A DNA stretch of 64,000 bases from Caballeronia ptereochthonis (lineage in GTDB: Bacteria > Pseudomonadota > Gammaproteobacteria > Burkholderiales > Burkholderiaceae). Under the pieces are notes generated by a model. The model was not told where the DNA came from and ran no database searches. It was given only the letters and a program-made list of their open reading frames with translations. Below, piece by piece: positions 56,263 to 64,000 of the stretch (position 1 is its first letter; each line of letters starts with the position of its first letter). The stretch lies in NCBI RefSeq assembly GCF_001545075.1, contig NZ_FCOB02000007.1, positions 175,150 through 239,149 of the forward strand, given 5' to 3'. The position numbers and the translations under genes are program-made.

Positions 56263-57273
56263 CGCTGCCTGGGCGAACTGATCCAGATCGATGGCAGCGA
56301 GCATCGGTGGTTTGAAGACCGTGCGCCGAGTTGCACGCTGCTGGTATTCATCGACGACGCCACTGGACGCTTGATGACGCTGCATTTCACCGCGACCGAG
56401 TCGCTTTTCAGCTATTTCGAGGCGCTCTCGAAGTATCTGCTCGCGCACGGCAAGCCGGTGGCGTTTTACAGCGACAAGGCGGGTGTGTTCTACGTCAAGA
56501 ACCGCTCGGGCACCGCCGGCAAAGGCGTGACGCAGTTCGGGCGCGCCTTGTACGAGCTCAACATCGACGCCTTCTGTGCCAACACCAGTCAGGCCAAGGG
56601 CCGGGTGGAGCGCGCCAATCTGACCTTTCAGGACCGGCTGGTCAAGGAGTTACGCCTGCGCGGGATCAGCAGGCGCGAGGCCGCCAATGCCTACGCGCCC
56701 TGCTTCATCGCCGAGTTCAATGAGCGCTTCGGCAAAGTGCCGCGCAGCGATCACGACGCACATCGGCCGCTGTGTGAGGACGATGATCTGCGGCAGATTC
56801 TGTCGTATCGCGTACCGCGCAAGGTCACCAACGCCCTGACCGTGCAATACGATCGCGTGATGTATCTGCTGGAGGACTCACCGGCCAGTCGTTCGTTGAT
56901 CCACGAGTACATCGAAGTCATCGAGTATCCGGATGGCACTGTGGAAGTACAAGCCGATGGTGTCGCGTTGCCGTGCACGTCGTACGATCGCATCGCACGC
57001 ATCGAGCAAGGTGCCGAGGTGGAGAACAAACGACTGGCGCACGCCTTGGAAGTGGCGCTGTGTGTACAGGCCAAGCGCGACGATCGTCGTGCGTCCGGTT
57101 CCCCCTCGCGCACGCATCGCGGCGAGGACGTGCGGGCGAAGCAAGCACTCGTCGGCCTGAAGAAACAACGCGCGCTCGATATTGCCGATATCAACGACGC
57201 GATTCTGCAAGTCAGTGCAAAAGCGATGAGGGAACGGGGGGCGGCTGCGCCGCCCCAACCCCGAAAACCTTGA
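56263..57273 (+). pseudogene. ISNCY-family transposase, N-terminally truncated
   Basis: About 337 codons. The DDE catalytic core is recognisable: LGELIQIDGSEHRWFED (first Asp), VFIDDATGRL, AFYSDKAGVFY (second Asp) and QAKGRVERANLTFQDRLVKE (Glu). Typical family C-terminal text EFNERFGKVPRSDHDAHRPL follows. About 150 N-terminal residues including the DNA-binding part are absent, replaced by unrelated sequence upstream. Confidence 0.82.
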
Positions 57274-57302
57274 GAACGAGCGATATGTCAGGTTAGGAAA
57301 CA

Positions 57303-57345
57303 CGACATTTCTATTTAGCTGACGCGCCGACATTTGTATCTGGCT
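57303..57345 (+). repeat. IS right-end direct repeats
   Basis: Two 18-bp copies, CGACATTTCTATTTAGCT (57303) and CGACATTTGTATCTGGCT (57328), differ at three positions and lie 25 bp apart. They probably form transposase-binding sites at the element's right end. Confidence 0.6.
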
Positions 57346-57622
57346 TTGACATAATTTCGGTACTATTTATGTCAACTTGTCGACAGACTCGCTCACCGAC
57401 TCGATATGCTGCGCGTGCACTGACGTAGCAAAATGATGCTCGGAAACGACGTGCTACGATAAACTTTAATCGCCAGGAGAAAAGCGAAGCGCGCGGGTTG
57501 CACTCCGCGGCAACAAGCACCCAGGCCGACAGGCAACCCGGCGCTCACCAGAAGCGCCGCAAATCTTCCGCGCACCGAACATCGTGCTACGCTCGGCGCG
57601 CTTTCAGCTCGATGACTACGCG

Positions 57623-58591
57623 ATGGCTACCGAACCGTCAGATCGTTTTCCGGGCATCGGCGACGCCGAAGCACGCACGCCACGGCGTCGTGCGCGCGGC
57701 AGCCGCGAAATGCGCATGGACGATCGTGTCGTCATCGCGCACGGTTTGCCGGCACCGCTCTGGCAGGATCTCTATCACCGGGCACTCATGGTCCGCTGGC
57801 CAACGTTTTTCGCGTCACTTGCTCTGCTGTTTCTGCTGCTGAACACTTTGTTCGCGACGCTCTACATGCTCGGCGCGGCGCCAATCGCCAATCAGTTCCC
57901 GGAAGGCTTCGGCGGCGCATTCTTCTTCAGTGTCGAAACGCTCGCAACGGTCGGCTACGGTGACATGCATCCGCAAACCGTCTACGCACACTGGATTGCG
58001 ACGCTCGAAATCTATGTCGGCATGTCCAGTATCGCGTTGGCCACAGGGCTGATCTTCGCGCGGTTTTCACGCCCGCACGCAAAGATCATTTTTGCTCGCT
58101 ATGCGATCGTGCGACCTCTGGAAGGTCAGATGACGCTGATGGTGCGCGCCGCCAACGGCCGTCAGAACGTCATCGCCGAAGCACGCGCCAGGCTGCGCAT
58201 CCTGCGGCAGGAAACGACCGTCGAGGGCTATACGCTGCGTAAGCTCTACGACCTGACTCTGGTGCGCGATCAGCATCCGGTCTTCAAACTGGGCTGGAGC
58301 CTGATGCACGTCATCGACGAGAGCAGTCCACTGTTCGGCGAAACCGCCGAAACACTCAAGGGCCGCGACACGACCCTGCTGCTGACGCTCGAAGGCGTCG
58401 ACGAATCGACTTCCCAGACCATGCAGGCACGTCACCTGTGGACTTGCGATCAGATTTTCTGGCATTACCGCTTCGTGGACATCATGCGCGATGAAAACGG
58501 CGTGAGTCACATCGATTACTCGCATTTCGATGAGATCGTGCCCCTCGATTCGGCGCCGGTCGCGGTCACGGAGAAGACGCCGGCGCCTTGA
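57623..58591 (+). CDS. KirBac-type inward-rectifier potassium channel
   Basis: 323-residue channel. The first helix (WPTFFASLALLFLLLNTLFA), pore helix and filter TLATVGYGDMHP, and second helix (YVGMSSIALATGLIFARF) are followed by a cytoplasmic immunoglobulin-like domain (ARYAIVRPLEGQMTLMVRAA to the end), the KirBac layout. The ATG at 57623 is favoured because upstream in-frame residues are not family-like. It stands alone between an IS remnant and a broken ligase gene with which its 3' end overlaps on the opposite strand. Confidence 0.92.
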   Translation: MATEPSDRFPGIGDAEARTPRRRARGSREMRMDDRVVIAHGLPAPLWQDLYHRALMVRWPTFFASLALLFLLLNTLFATLYMLGAAPIANQFPEGFGGAFFFSVETLATVGYGDMHPQTVYAHWIATLEIYVGMSSIALATGLIFARFSRPHAKIIFARYAIVRPLEGQMTLMVRAANGRQNVIAEARARLRILRQETTVEGYTLRKLYDLTLVRDQHPVFKLGWSLMHVIDESSPLFGETAETLKGRDTTLLLTLEGVDESTSQTMQARHLWTCDQIFWHYRFVDIMRDENGVSHIDYSHFDEIVPLDSAPVAVTEKTPAP

Positions 58592-59426
58592 CGCCCTGCC
58601 CGCCTTCGACCTGCGGCTGCTGCGCAAGAGCGGAACAACGTCTGCGCTGCACGCGAGCGCCGCAAAGGTGGCTCCGTAGGTTCTCCTGGAACTGCCACAT
58701 CGGGTCCATGTAGAAAAATGGCGCCCAGATCAACACATTCTCGATGCCGCCTTCGGGTCCGCGCCGATGCCTCGCCGCACCGTGGCAATGAATCATCCAG
58801 TAGTCGTGGCTCAACATGCAGCCCTTGGGAAAGCCCGTCGTTCCCGACGTGTACTGCAGGCTGAGCAGATCGTTGCGCGTGACGGGACTCACTGGCACGA
58901 ACGCGGCGTCGCCGGTATCGACGAGCGCCTGCCAGCGCACAGGATGGCCGCTCTCGCCGACATCGATCACGCGCTCCCACGCGATCAATCTCGGTAGCGC
59001 GGGCGCGTCGCTGAGGCGCGGGAGATACTCCGCGTCGATCACGAGATACTGCGCATCGGAGTCTTCCAGCACGAAACGCATTTCGTCGTTCGTATAGGCG
59101 GTGTTGACTGGCACCATCACCGCGCCGATTCGGCCGAGCGCTATCCACGTCACAGGGAATTCCGGCGCGTTCTTCAGCATCAACGCGACGTGGCAGCCCT
59201 TGCGAATCCCTCGCCGCACAAGGGAATCCGCGAGCCTGGAGGCGACACTGTCGATTTGCCCATACGTCATGCTGATGCCGCGCTCGAACCATACGGCGGC
59301 GATTCTGTCGCCGTAAAGGGCGGCCTGCTCGCGTACGAACTCGCCGAGCGACTCGGGCAGCGCGAGCTGCTCCTGGCGCTTTCGACGGGCGAGTTCGTCC
59401 TCCACGGTCGGCGACTGTGTCTTCAT
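58566..59426 (-). pseudogene. Acyl-CoA ligase, N-terminal half only
   Basis: Begins normally (TVEDELARRKRQEQLALPES, then a full ANL N-terminal domain with the ATP loop LQYTSGTTGFPKGCMLSHD) but family likeness stops around 58680 after FFYMDPMWQFQENL. The remaining 35 codons run antisense into the potassium channel gene and are unrelated. The C-terminal half with the catalytic lysine is gone. It follows the stump of an ABC ATPase gene by 28 nt on the same strand. Confidence 0.82.
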
Positions 59427-59454
59427 GCTGTTCTCCGGAATCCAGGGCGGGCGT

Positions 59455-59640
59455 TCAGTCCTGCAGGATCATCTGGCAATCCTCGGGCGCCCAGTCGATG
59501 ACGACCGGGGCACCGCGTGCGTGCACGGCGGGCCGCCGGCTGCCCTGCTGCTGCACGACGATCTGCATGTCGCCGGGCAGGCGCACGTGGTGACGCACGA
59601 CACTGCCTAGCGTGATCGAATCTTTCAACGTGCCGAGATG
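59455..59640 (-). pseudogene. ABC transporter ATPase C-terminal (TOBE) stump
   Basis: About 60 codons (ITLGSVVRHHVRLPGDMQIV, VIDWAPEDCQMILQD) resemble the TOBE tail of PotA-type ATPases for polyamine or similar uptake. The nucleotide-binding domain is missing; upstream sequence is unrelated. Confidence 0.6.
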
Positions 59641-60248
59641 ACGCCGCCCTGCGGCAATGGCCATGTCGAGCGTGTAGTGTCGACCAGTTCGTGTCGCAAC
59701 TGAAGGAAACCGCGGCCCGGATGGCTGCGCAGTAATCGAAACCGTTCCTGGGTCGCGGATCGACGGCGTCCAGCGTGCATCCCGGAGGTTCAGGCTTCTT
59801 CTCGTTGACCGGTCGGCCTTTCCGTACCCTCTCTGCCAATTAATGGCATTCGACGCCGCTCTAGACGCCTGCAGCGGCTCCGCGTCAATCCTGCAGTTGT
59901 CAAATGGAAAGCGACGCATTAGTCAGATGCCCTCAAGTTCGCCGACGCACAAATGGTCGGGCCCGTCCCGCGCGCGAACCCTCGGCGTCGAGGGCGCCGG
60001 GCGAATCGCCGCGATAGGCGAAGGCGTCCGGGAGTTCCGGCCAGGTCACCGCTCTGATCGAATCGCACTCGTCCGCACGCGCGAGCGTGGTGAGCGCGCC
60101 GATGCAGCCAACGACAAGTGGGCGAGCCGGACAACATGGAAATGAGCCACGTAGCACCTCAGTTGGAAAGAATGCACGTTCTTGTCTTGTCCGGTCATCT
60201 CGTGATCGGGAGGTACCTCCCGGTCTGCACTGGCGGGTTGAGGCCGCC
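59641..60248. other. Gene-free, scrambled region
   Basis: About 600 bp holding only a 70-bp oxidoreductase scrap. The rest shows no coding signature I can support on either strand. Confidence 0.45.
59981..60050 (+). pseudogene. Scrap of quinone oxidoreductase/alcohol dehydrogenase
   Basis: The short reading GVEGAGRIAAIGEGVREFRP matches the GroES-like domain of MDR oxidoreductases, where GxEGAGxVxxxGEGV is diagnostic. Nothing before or after continues the homology, so this is a 23-codon relic. Confidence 0.5.
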
Positions 60249-61025
60249 CTATGTCCCTGAAGGATCCGGCGCCTCCCCCCGGGGTCCCGCCCGACGGCCC
60301 GCGATCATCTCCACCAGCCAGTTCACGACGAGCGCCGTATAGGCACGCTGGCTCGCGTCGTCGGACAGCCCATGATCCGCGCCCTCGATGACTCGGTACG
60401 TGAGCGAATGCGCTTTTAGACAGGCCTGTAGATAGCTGGCGATGACTGGGTGCGGCACGATCTCGTCATGCTCCGATTCGACCAGCAGCACGTCGCCGCC
60501 GAACCTGGCTGCGGCGCGCAACGCGCGATTGTGCGACGCCGGCACGATGCGCCGGCGATACGCGACAAGGTCATGCTCGACATGCAACGTGCGCTTCGGC
60601 GTATTCCAGCCTTCGTCAAGGTAGAGCGCGGGCACCCGTAGTCCAAGCCAGCGCACGGGGCGCAGTTCGGTCAAGATGGTGGCGAGGTAGCCTCCATAGC
60701 TGCTGCCGACGACAGCGATCGAATCGCGGTCAATTAGCGGATGGGCCGCGAGCAGATCGTAGGCGGCCAAGAGGTCCTGCAGATTGGTCTCGCGGGTAAC
60801 TTTTTGCTGTTCGTCGAGCGTGCGCCCATGTCCCGTCAGATCGAAGGTCAGGCACACGCAGCCGAGCGACACCGCCTGCCGCGCACGCTCGAGATACTGT
60901 TCCTGATTGCCGCCCCAGCCATGCACGAAAAGAACGCCCGGCACGGTTGTCTTCGGTACGAGCAAGGTGCCGTCGAGGTGACCGTGCTCGACCTTGATCT
61001 GCACGCGATAGTGCTCCGCTGTCAT
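60249..61025 (-). CDS. Alpha/beta hydrolase
   Basis: 258-residue hydrolase with oxyanion-hole motif FVHGWGGNQEQY, nucleophile elbow GSSYGGYLA (Ser), acid in ESEHDEIVPH and His in GADHGLSDD. Likely an esterase or dienelactone-hydrolase-like enzyme in the cytoplasm. The start overlaps the stop of the DUF3182 gene as ATGA, so the two are co-translated. Substrate unknown. Confidence 0.9.
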   Translation of the reverse strand: MTAEHYRVQIKVEHGHLDGTLLVPKTTVPGVLFVHGWGGNQEQYLERARQAVSLGCVCLTFDLTGHGRTLDEQQKVTRETNLQDLLAAYDLLAAHPLIDRDSIAVVGSSYGGYLATILTELRPVRWLGLRVPALYLDEGWNTPKRTLHVEHDLVAYRRRIVPASHNRALRAAARFGGDVLLVESEHDEIVPHPVIASYLQACLKAHSLTYRVIEGADHGLSDDASQRAYTALVVNWLVEMIAGRRAGPRGEAPDPSGT

Positions 61026-62179
61026 CTGTCGCTGCTCCCTTGCAAGGTATCGTGATCCACGGTGTAGTACTTCGTTACGGCCCCGACCTGCTCGTCGACG
61101 CCTCGATAGACGATGCAGGCGTCATCGGGTATCTGCGCGTCGTCTCCGTAAAGTTCGCGAGTCGAGGCTCGTACGGCACAGGCGCGCGGGTTGGTCCGGA
61201 AGGCGCGCAATGCGCCGATCTCGGCGCCGGTTGCACCACCGATCCGCCACGACTGCTCAAGCACGCCGCAATGACGCGCGCCTAGCGCATCGATGCCCCA
61301 CGCGACGTCATAGTTGCGCCGCGAAGCAAAGACACCGGCATAACCTTTTGGCACGGCAGCGTCGAAAGCCCGCGCCTTGACGATGGCCTCATGGATATCG
61401 CTCGTGACATCGAGTCGCCCAAGCATGTCGAAGCCGCCGCGTACGACGACCAGGTCCGTGCCACCATAGACGTGGTGGCCGTGATTGTTGACGGTGAGAT
61501 GCTGGACACCGTAGTAGCTCGCCACCAGATCGTCGAGCGTGACCTGACCGACGCTTAGCGTTTCGATTGAATCGAGATCTCGTTCAACGACCACGCCTTC
61601 GGCTCTTAATGCCGTGTCGCCGAGCGCGGCGAGCGCCGCGTCCAATTCATCCATATCCGCGACCAGTGCCTGTCCCGCCCCGCCGATCCCATAGGGCCGC
61701 TTGATTCGCACGCGTCCCTCCTGCCAGAGCCTGCGCGCCGCATTCCGAGCGTCATCCCGCGAAAACGCCGAGTAGCCCGGCAGCGTCACCTTCACCGTGT
61801 TTTCGGCGAATTCACGCGACCAGCCAGTCGGTGCACCCTGCGCGTTATCGGGAAGGCGATGGGCAATTACCTTAGTCGCGACGAACGGAAACGGCACGAC
61901 CCCACCGAAGAGGTCGCGCTCGGATCTCACACCGAGCGTGCGCGCCTGCGCGAGCGTCAGTGTGTCGTTGGGGATCAGGTAACGATGCGCAGGATACCCA
62001 GCGTTCGCGTCGAACTCGCCGGCAAGTCGGGTGCCCTTGAGTTCGGCGATTTGTCTGGCGAGTTCCCAGAGCGTGCCAATCTCATGACCCGCTTGAGCCG
62101 CCTTACGTCCTTCAGAATGGACGAGCACTACCGGTAGTGTTGACACCACCGTTCCGGACGGATGCGTCGATGGCTCCAT
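61022..62179 (-). CDS. DUF3182 family protein, ATP-grasp-like
   Basis: 385-residue protein of the DUF3182 family. Central text (RVRIKRPYGIGGAGQALVAD, GVVVERDLDSIETLSVGQVT) resembles ATP-grasp folds, so ligase activity is possible but unproven. It is coupled to the downstream hydrolase by a 4-nt overlap. Confidence 0.85.
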   Translation of the reverse strand: MEPSTHPSGTVVSTLPVVLVHSEGRKAAQAGHEIGTLWELARQIAELKGTRLAGEFDANAGYPAHRYLIPNDTLTLAQARTLGVRSERDLFGGVVPFPFVATKVIAHRLPDNAQGAPTGWSREFAENTVKVTLPGYSAFSRDDARNAARRLWQEGRVRIKRPYGIGGAGQALVADMDELDAALAALGDTALRAEGVVVERDLDSIETLSVGQVTLDDLVASYYGVQHLTVNNHGHHVYGGTDLVVVRGGFDMLGRLDVTSDIHEAIVKARAFDAAVPKGYAGVFASRRNYDVAWGIDALGARHCGVLEQSWRIGGATGAEIGALRAFRTNPRACAVRASTRELYGDDAQIPDDACIVYRGVDEQVGAVTKYYTVDHDTLQGSSDR

Positions 62180-62355
62180 GTTGCCCTCTCAAGCGCCGTG
62201 GCGCGGAAATCGGGGCTGTTCGCTGAGGCTGGCGTCAACGACCGATGACACCAATTGCTGTCAGCTAGCAAATTTGATGCCTTCGCCGACCCGACGGGCA
62301 GGCCGGTTGTCGGTATCTGGTTTCGTCTCGAACGGACGTAATCCCGTCGCGGACG

Positions 62356-62640
62356 TCAATGTATCTGCACGCTGTGCCAGACTTCGTTAGGACCGTCTCC
62401 GGATCGATCTCCAGGCCTTTTGTCCATTAAGCCGCGAAATAGAGGCTTCCCTTGGAAAGTCCATTGCGACCCATCATTAGCGGCGGGTACCACGGTCAAT
62501 GCGCCTGGCATGCCCTTTCGTCCGAATACGTACAAGGTCATGCCTTGCTCGTCGACCAGCATGCCGTCTTTCACGTGCGGAGCGGCGGCCAAGACCGAAG
62601 TGGTGAAGAGGAATCCTCCAAGGATCGAGAGCGTTTTCAT
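62356..62640 (-). CDS. Secreted repeat protein (COG4315/Lipoprotein_15-like), shortened
   Basis: 94 residues with a signal peptide (ends VLAAAP) and the family phrases MLVDEQGMTLYVFGRKG and SQWTFQGKPLFRGLMDKRPG ... NEVWHSVQIH. Relatives have about 25 more residues between the two, including a Cys-containing CNGxCAxxWPP segment that is missing here, an in-frame loss. Function unknown; probably periplasmic. Confidence 0.7.
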   Translation of the reverse strand: MKTLSILGGFLFTTSVLAAAPHVKDGMLVDEQGMTLYVFGRKGMPGALTVVPAANDGSQWTFQGKPLFRGLMDKRPGDRSGDGPNEVWHSVQIH

Positions 62641-62706
62641 GGTCCAACCTCCTGAACTGACACAGGGAGAGCAAAGCCTGTCCGTTGCGGCTGAAGCCGG
62701 CAGCGA

Positions 62707-63182
62707 TCAATCGGGCGTCGTAACGCGCGGCACCGGACGTCCGTCAAGGTTCTTCAGCGGAAAAAACGAATGGTGCGTCGCCGGGTCGATTGCGACCACA
62801 TGCGCGTTTGGCCCAAGCGTGCCCTCGCCGATCTTCGCGATCTTCGAGTCTTTGACACTCAAGACTGAGACAACGCCCGCTTCTCCGGCCACATAGAGCC
62901 TGCCAAGCGCGGGATCGAACGCGAGGACGTCTGGTCTTTTCCAATGTCGAACGCCTGGACGACCCGCTGCGCTCTCATATCGAACACGAGCAGCTTGTCA
63001 TTGCCCTGACAGGCGACAAAGGCCAGCCGATCCGGCGAATCGATCAACAGTCCGTGGTTCTGCTCGCCTCCCGGAAGTGCGTACCGTGCAACGATCCTGT
63101 CCACCGCGGGGTCGATTCCCGCCGTTGACGACATGGCGCAAGTGAGTTTCAGCTTCTGTTCAGGTCTCTTCAACGCCCGCAC
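62707..63182 (-). pseudogene. YncE-like beta-propeller protein, truncated and frameshifted
   Basis: One frame reads RYALPGGEQNHGLLIDSPDR, NDKLLVFDMRAQRVVQAFDI; after about 62930 the next frame continues with YVAGEAGVVSVLSVKDSKI and PNAHVVAIDPATHHSFFPLK. Together these are the last propeller blades of a YVTN/YncE-family secreted protein. The N-terminal blades and signal peptide are missing. Confidence 0.7.
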
Positions 63183-63467
63183 GCACGGTTGTCGTTGAAT
63201 GAGGAGCCCGTGAATGAGGCACGCATCGAATAAACCTGAACGGCGAGAGCCAGTCGCCGCTAGCCAAATTAGAAGTGGGCAAGCAACGGCGCAGCGCGAT
63301 CTCGTCCATAGCTTTTTCGCTTGTTGCTAGGCCGACCTCGCGCTTTCGTCGTGGTGCCCCGCATCGCTCAGATGCGCGAACGTGGCGGCTTGTCTCGTAT
63401 GCCTGAACATGGCAGTGAATCTCGTCGCGACCTCCTCTCGCAGGGGCACGCGCCGCGCGAATCCAGT

Positions 63468-64000
63468 CTACTTCCGCTGTCGGACGACTCTATCGTCCGA
63501 TTCACGCTGCGCGGGTATTCGCCATTGCACATTGAGCAGATGATCGCGCATGCGCGCGGCGGCGGTCATGCCGTCGCGCTCGGCCATCGCCTTCACGACC
63601 GCCTGATGCTGCTCCGCGAAATGGCGGCGCGTGGCTTCATCGGCGGTTTTTTCGCGCGCGTTCGGCTTCATCCGCATGCCGTTGACCACATCCATCAGCG
63701 CGATGATTGCGGGATTGCGCGTGGCCTGCGCGATGAGCAAGTGAAAGCGATGATCCCACTGCTGCCACTCGTCGTCGTCCTTCGCCGTAGCGTTGCGCCG
63801 CGCGCATTTCTCCAGTTCCGCGAGGTCGTCGGGACTCGCCTTGCGCGTGGCCAGCTCGACGAACGCCGGTTCGAGGACCAGCCGCATCTCCGCGATATCC
63901 GCCGGGCTCGACCCCGCACGCAGGCTGCGTAGCGACGCCGAAAACTTCAACGGACGCGCGCCCAGATAAGTGCCGCGCCCGACCCCGCGCCACACACGCC
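63468..64000 (-). CDS. GntR-family regulator (FCD), partial at window edge
   Basis: Only the C-terminal part is in the window: the end of the winged helix (WRGVGRGTYLGAR) and the FCD sensor domain (SPADIAEMRLVLEPAFVELA, with DDEWQQWDHRFHLLIAQATR and EQHQAVVKAMAERDGMTAA), including the Asp/His metal-binding residues usual for this fold. The start lies beyond 64000. It is a different FadR-type protein from the one at 8.8 kb. Confidence 0.88.
   Translation of the reverse strand, partial: RVWRGVGRGTYLGARPLKFSASLRSLRAGSSPADIAEMRLVLEPAFVELATRKASPDDLAELEKCARRNATAKDDDEWQQWDHRFHLLIAQATRNPAIIALMDVVNGMRMKPNAREKTADEATRRHFAEQHQAVVKAMAERDGMTAAARMRDHLLNVQWRIPAQRESDDRVVRQRK

Larger units (their letters stand above)
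56263..57352 (+). mobile_element. Truncated ISNCY-type insertion sequence
   Basis: Carries a transposase missing its N-terminal helix-turn-helix part plus an apparent intact right end. The right end contains two copies of an 18-bp motif and finishes around TTTGACA near 57352. The left end is lost at the junction with the xdhC remnant, so the element cannot move by itself. Confidence 0.7.

Noticed and set aside
57361..57380. TTGTCGACAG resembling the GTCGAC operator
   Set aside because: No ATGTCGACAT extension, no properly spaced -10, and no related gene downstream; probably chance.
1..64000. CRISPR arrays, rRNA or tRNA genes, phage structural genes, toxin-antitoxin pairs
   Set aside because: Looked for throughout; no repeat-spacer pattern, RNA gene or characteristic protein was found.

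Overview
The window is a GC-rich betaproteobacterial segment, most likely from Burkholderia sensu lato (Paraburkholderia or Caballeronia type). The evidence is a Burkholderia-style 16-strand porin, DUF3331 and DUF3182 proteins, an hmf furan-degradation cluster, and many AraC, GntR, TetR and LysR regulators. The density of catabolic operons, transporters, broken genes and an IS remnant suggests a secondary replicon or accessory region. No rRNA, tRNA, CRISPR array or replication origin was seen.

Layout. (1) 0-12.5 kb: two AraC regulators, a quinone oxidoreductase, a porin, a TauD-type dioxygenase, two MFS carriers, a broken CoA-transferase, a GntR regulator and a beta-keto acid cleavage enzyme. 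The porin, GntR gene and second MFS/BKACE unit each carry the same ATGTCGACAT-type palindrome at a -35 position, which suggests one small regulon. (2) 12.6-14.5 kb: remnants of a class V aminotransferase and a dicarboxylate symporter. (3) 14.5-25.7 kb: an operon resembling an aromatic-ring pathway, with a pyrogallol transhydroxylase/resorcinol hydroxylase-like molybdoenzyme (two subunits, the large one with an extra N-terminal domain), an OmpW channel, an acyl-CoA synthetase, an FAH-fold hydrolase, an extradiol-type dioxygenase and a divergent TetR regulator. (4) 26.2-35.1 kb: pqi remnants, a complete RND efflux operon and a second TetR of the same subfamily. The two TetR loci share an almost superimposable divergent promoter/operator (TGACA-N22-TGTCA).

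(5) 35.1-39 kb: an AI-2E family permease, small Burkholderia-type proteins and a third TetR gene. (6) 39-55.5 kb: one long minus-strand operon that matches the hmf pathway for 5-hydroxymethylfurfural/furoate degradation. In transcription order it is UbiD-type hmfF, UbiX-type hmfG, hmfA, hmfB, hmfC, hmfD, hmfE, hmfH, an MFS carrier and a fatty-acid-hydroxylase-fold protein. It is flanked by two closely related LysR genes, one followed by an aldehyde dehydrogenase. HmfA carries a C-terminal CoxG-like domain. (7) 55.5-63.2 kb: a decayed area with a broken xdhC, a truncated ISNCY-type transposase, a Kir-type potassium channel, remnants of an acyl-CoA ligase, an ABC ATPase, an oxidoreductase and a YncE-like protein, plus an intact hydrolase/DUF3182 pair. 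(8) The right edge cuts a GntR/FCD regulator.

Functional picture: uptake proteins, ring-hydroxylating or ring-cleaving enzymes and CoA-dependent steps are arranged as separate inducible catabolic modules, each with its own regulator. Efflux of related toxic aromatics appears wired to the same operator type as one of the catabolic modules. All assignments come from reading the sequence and remembered family features; no database search was run.
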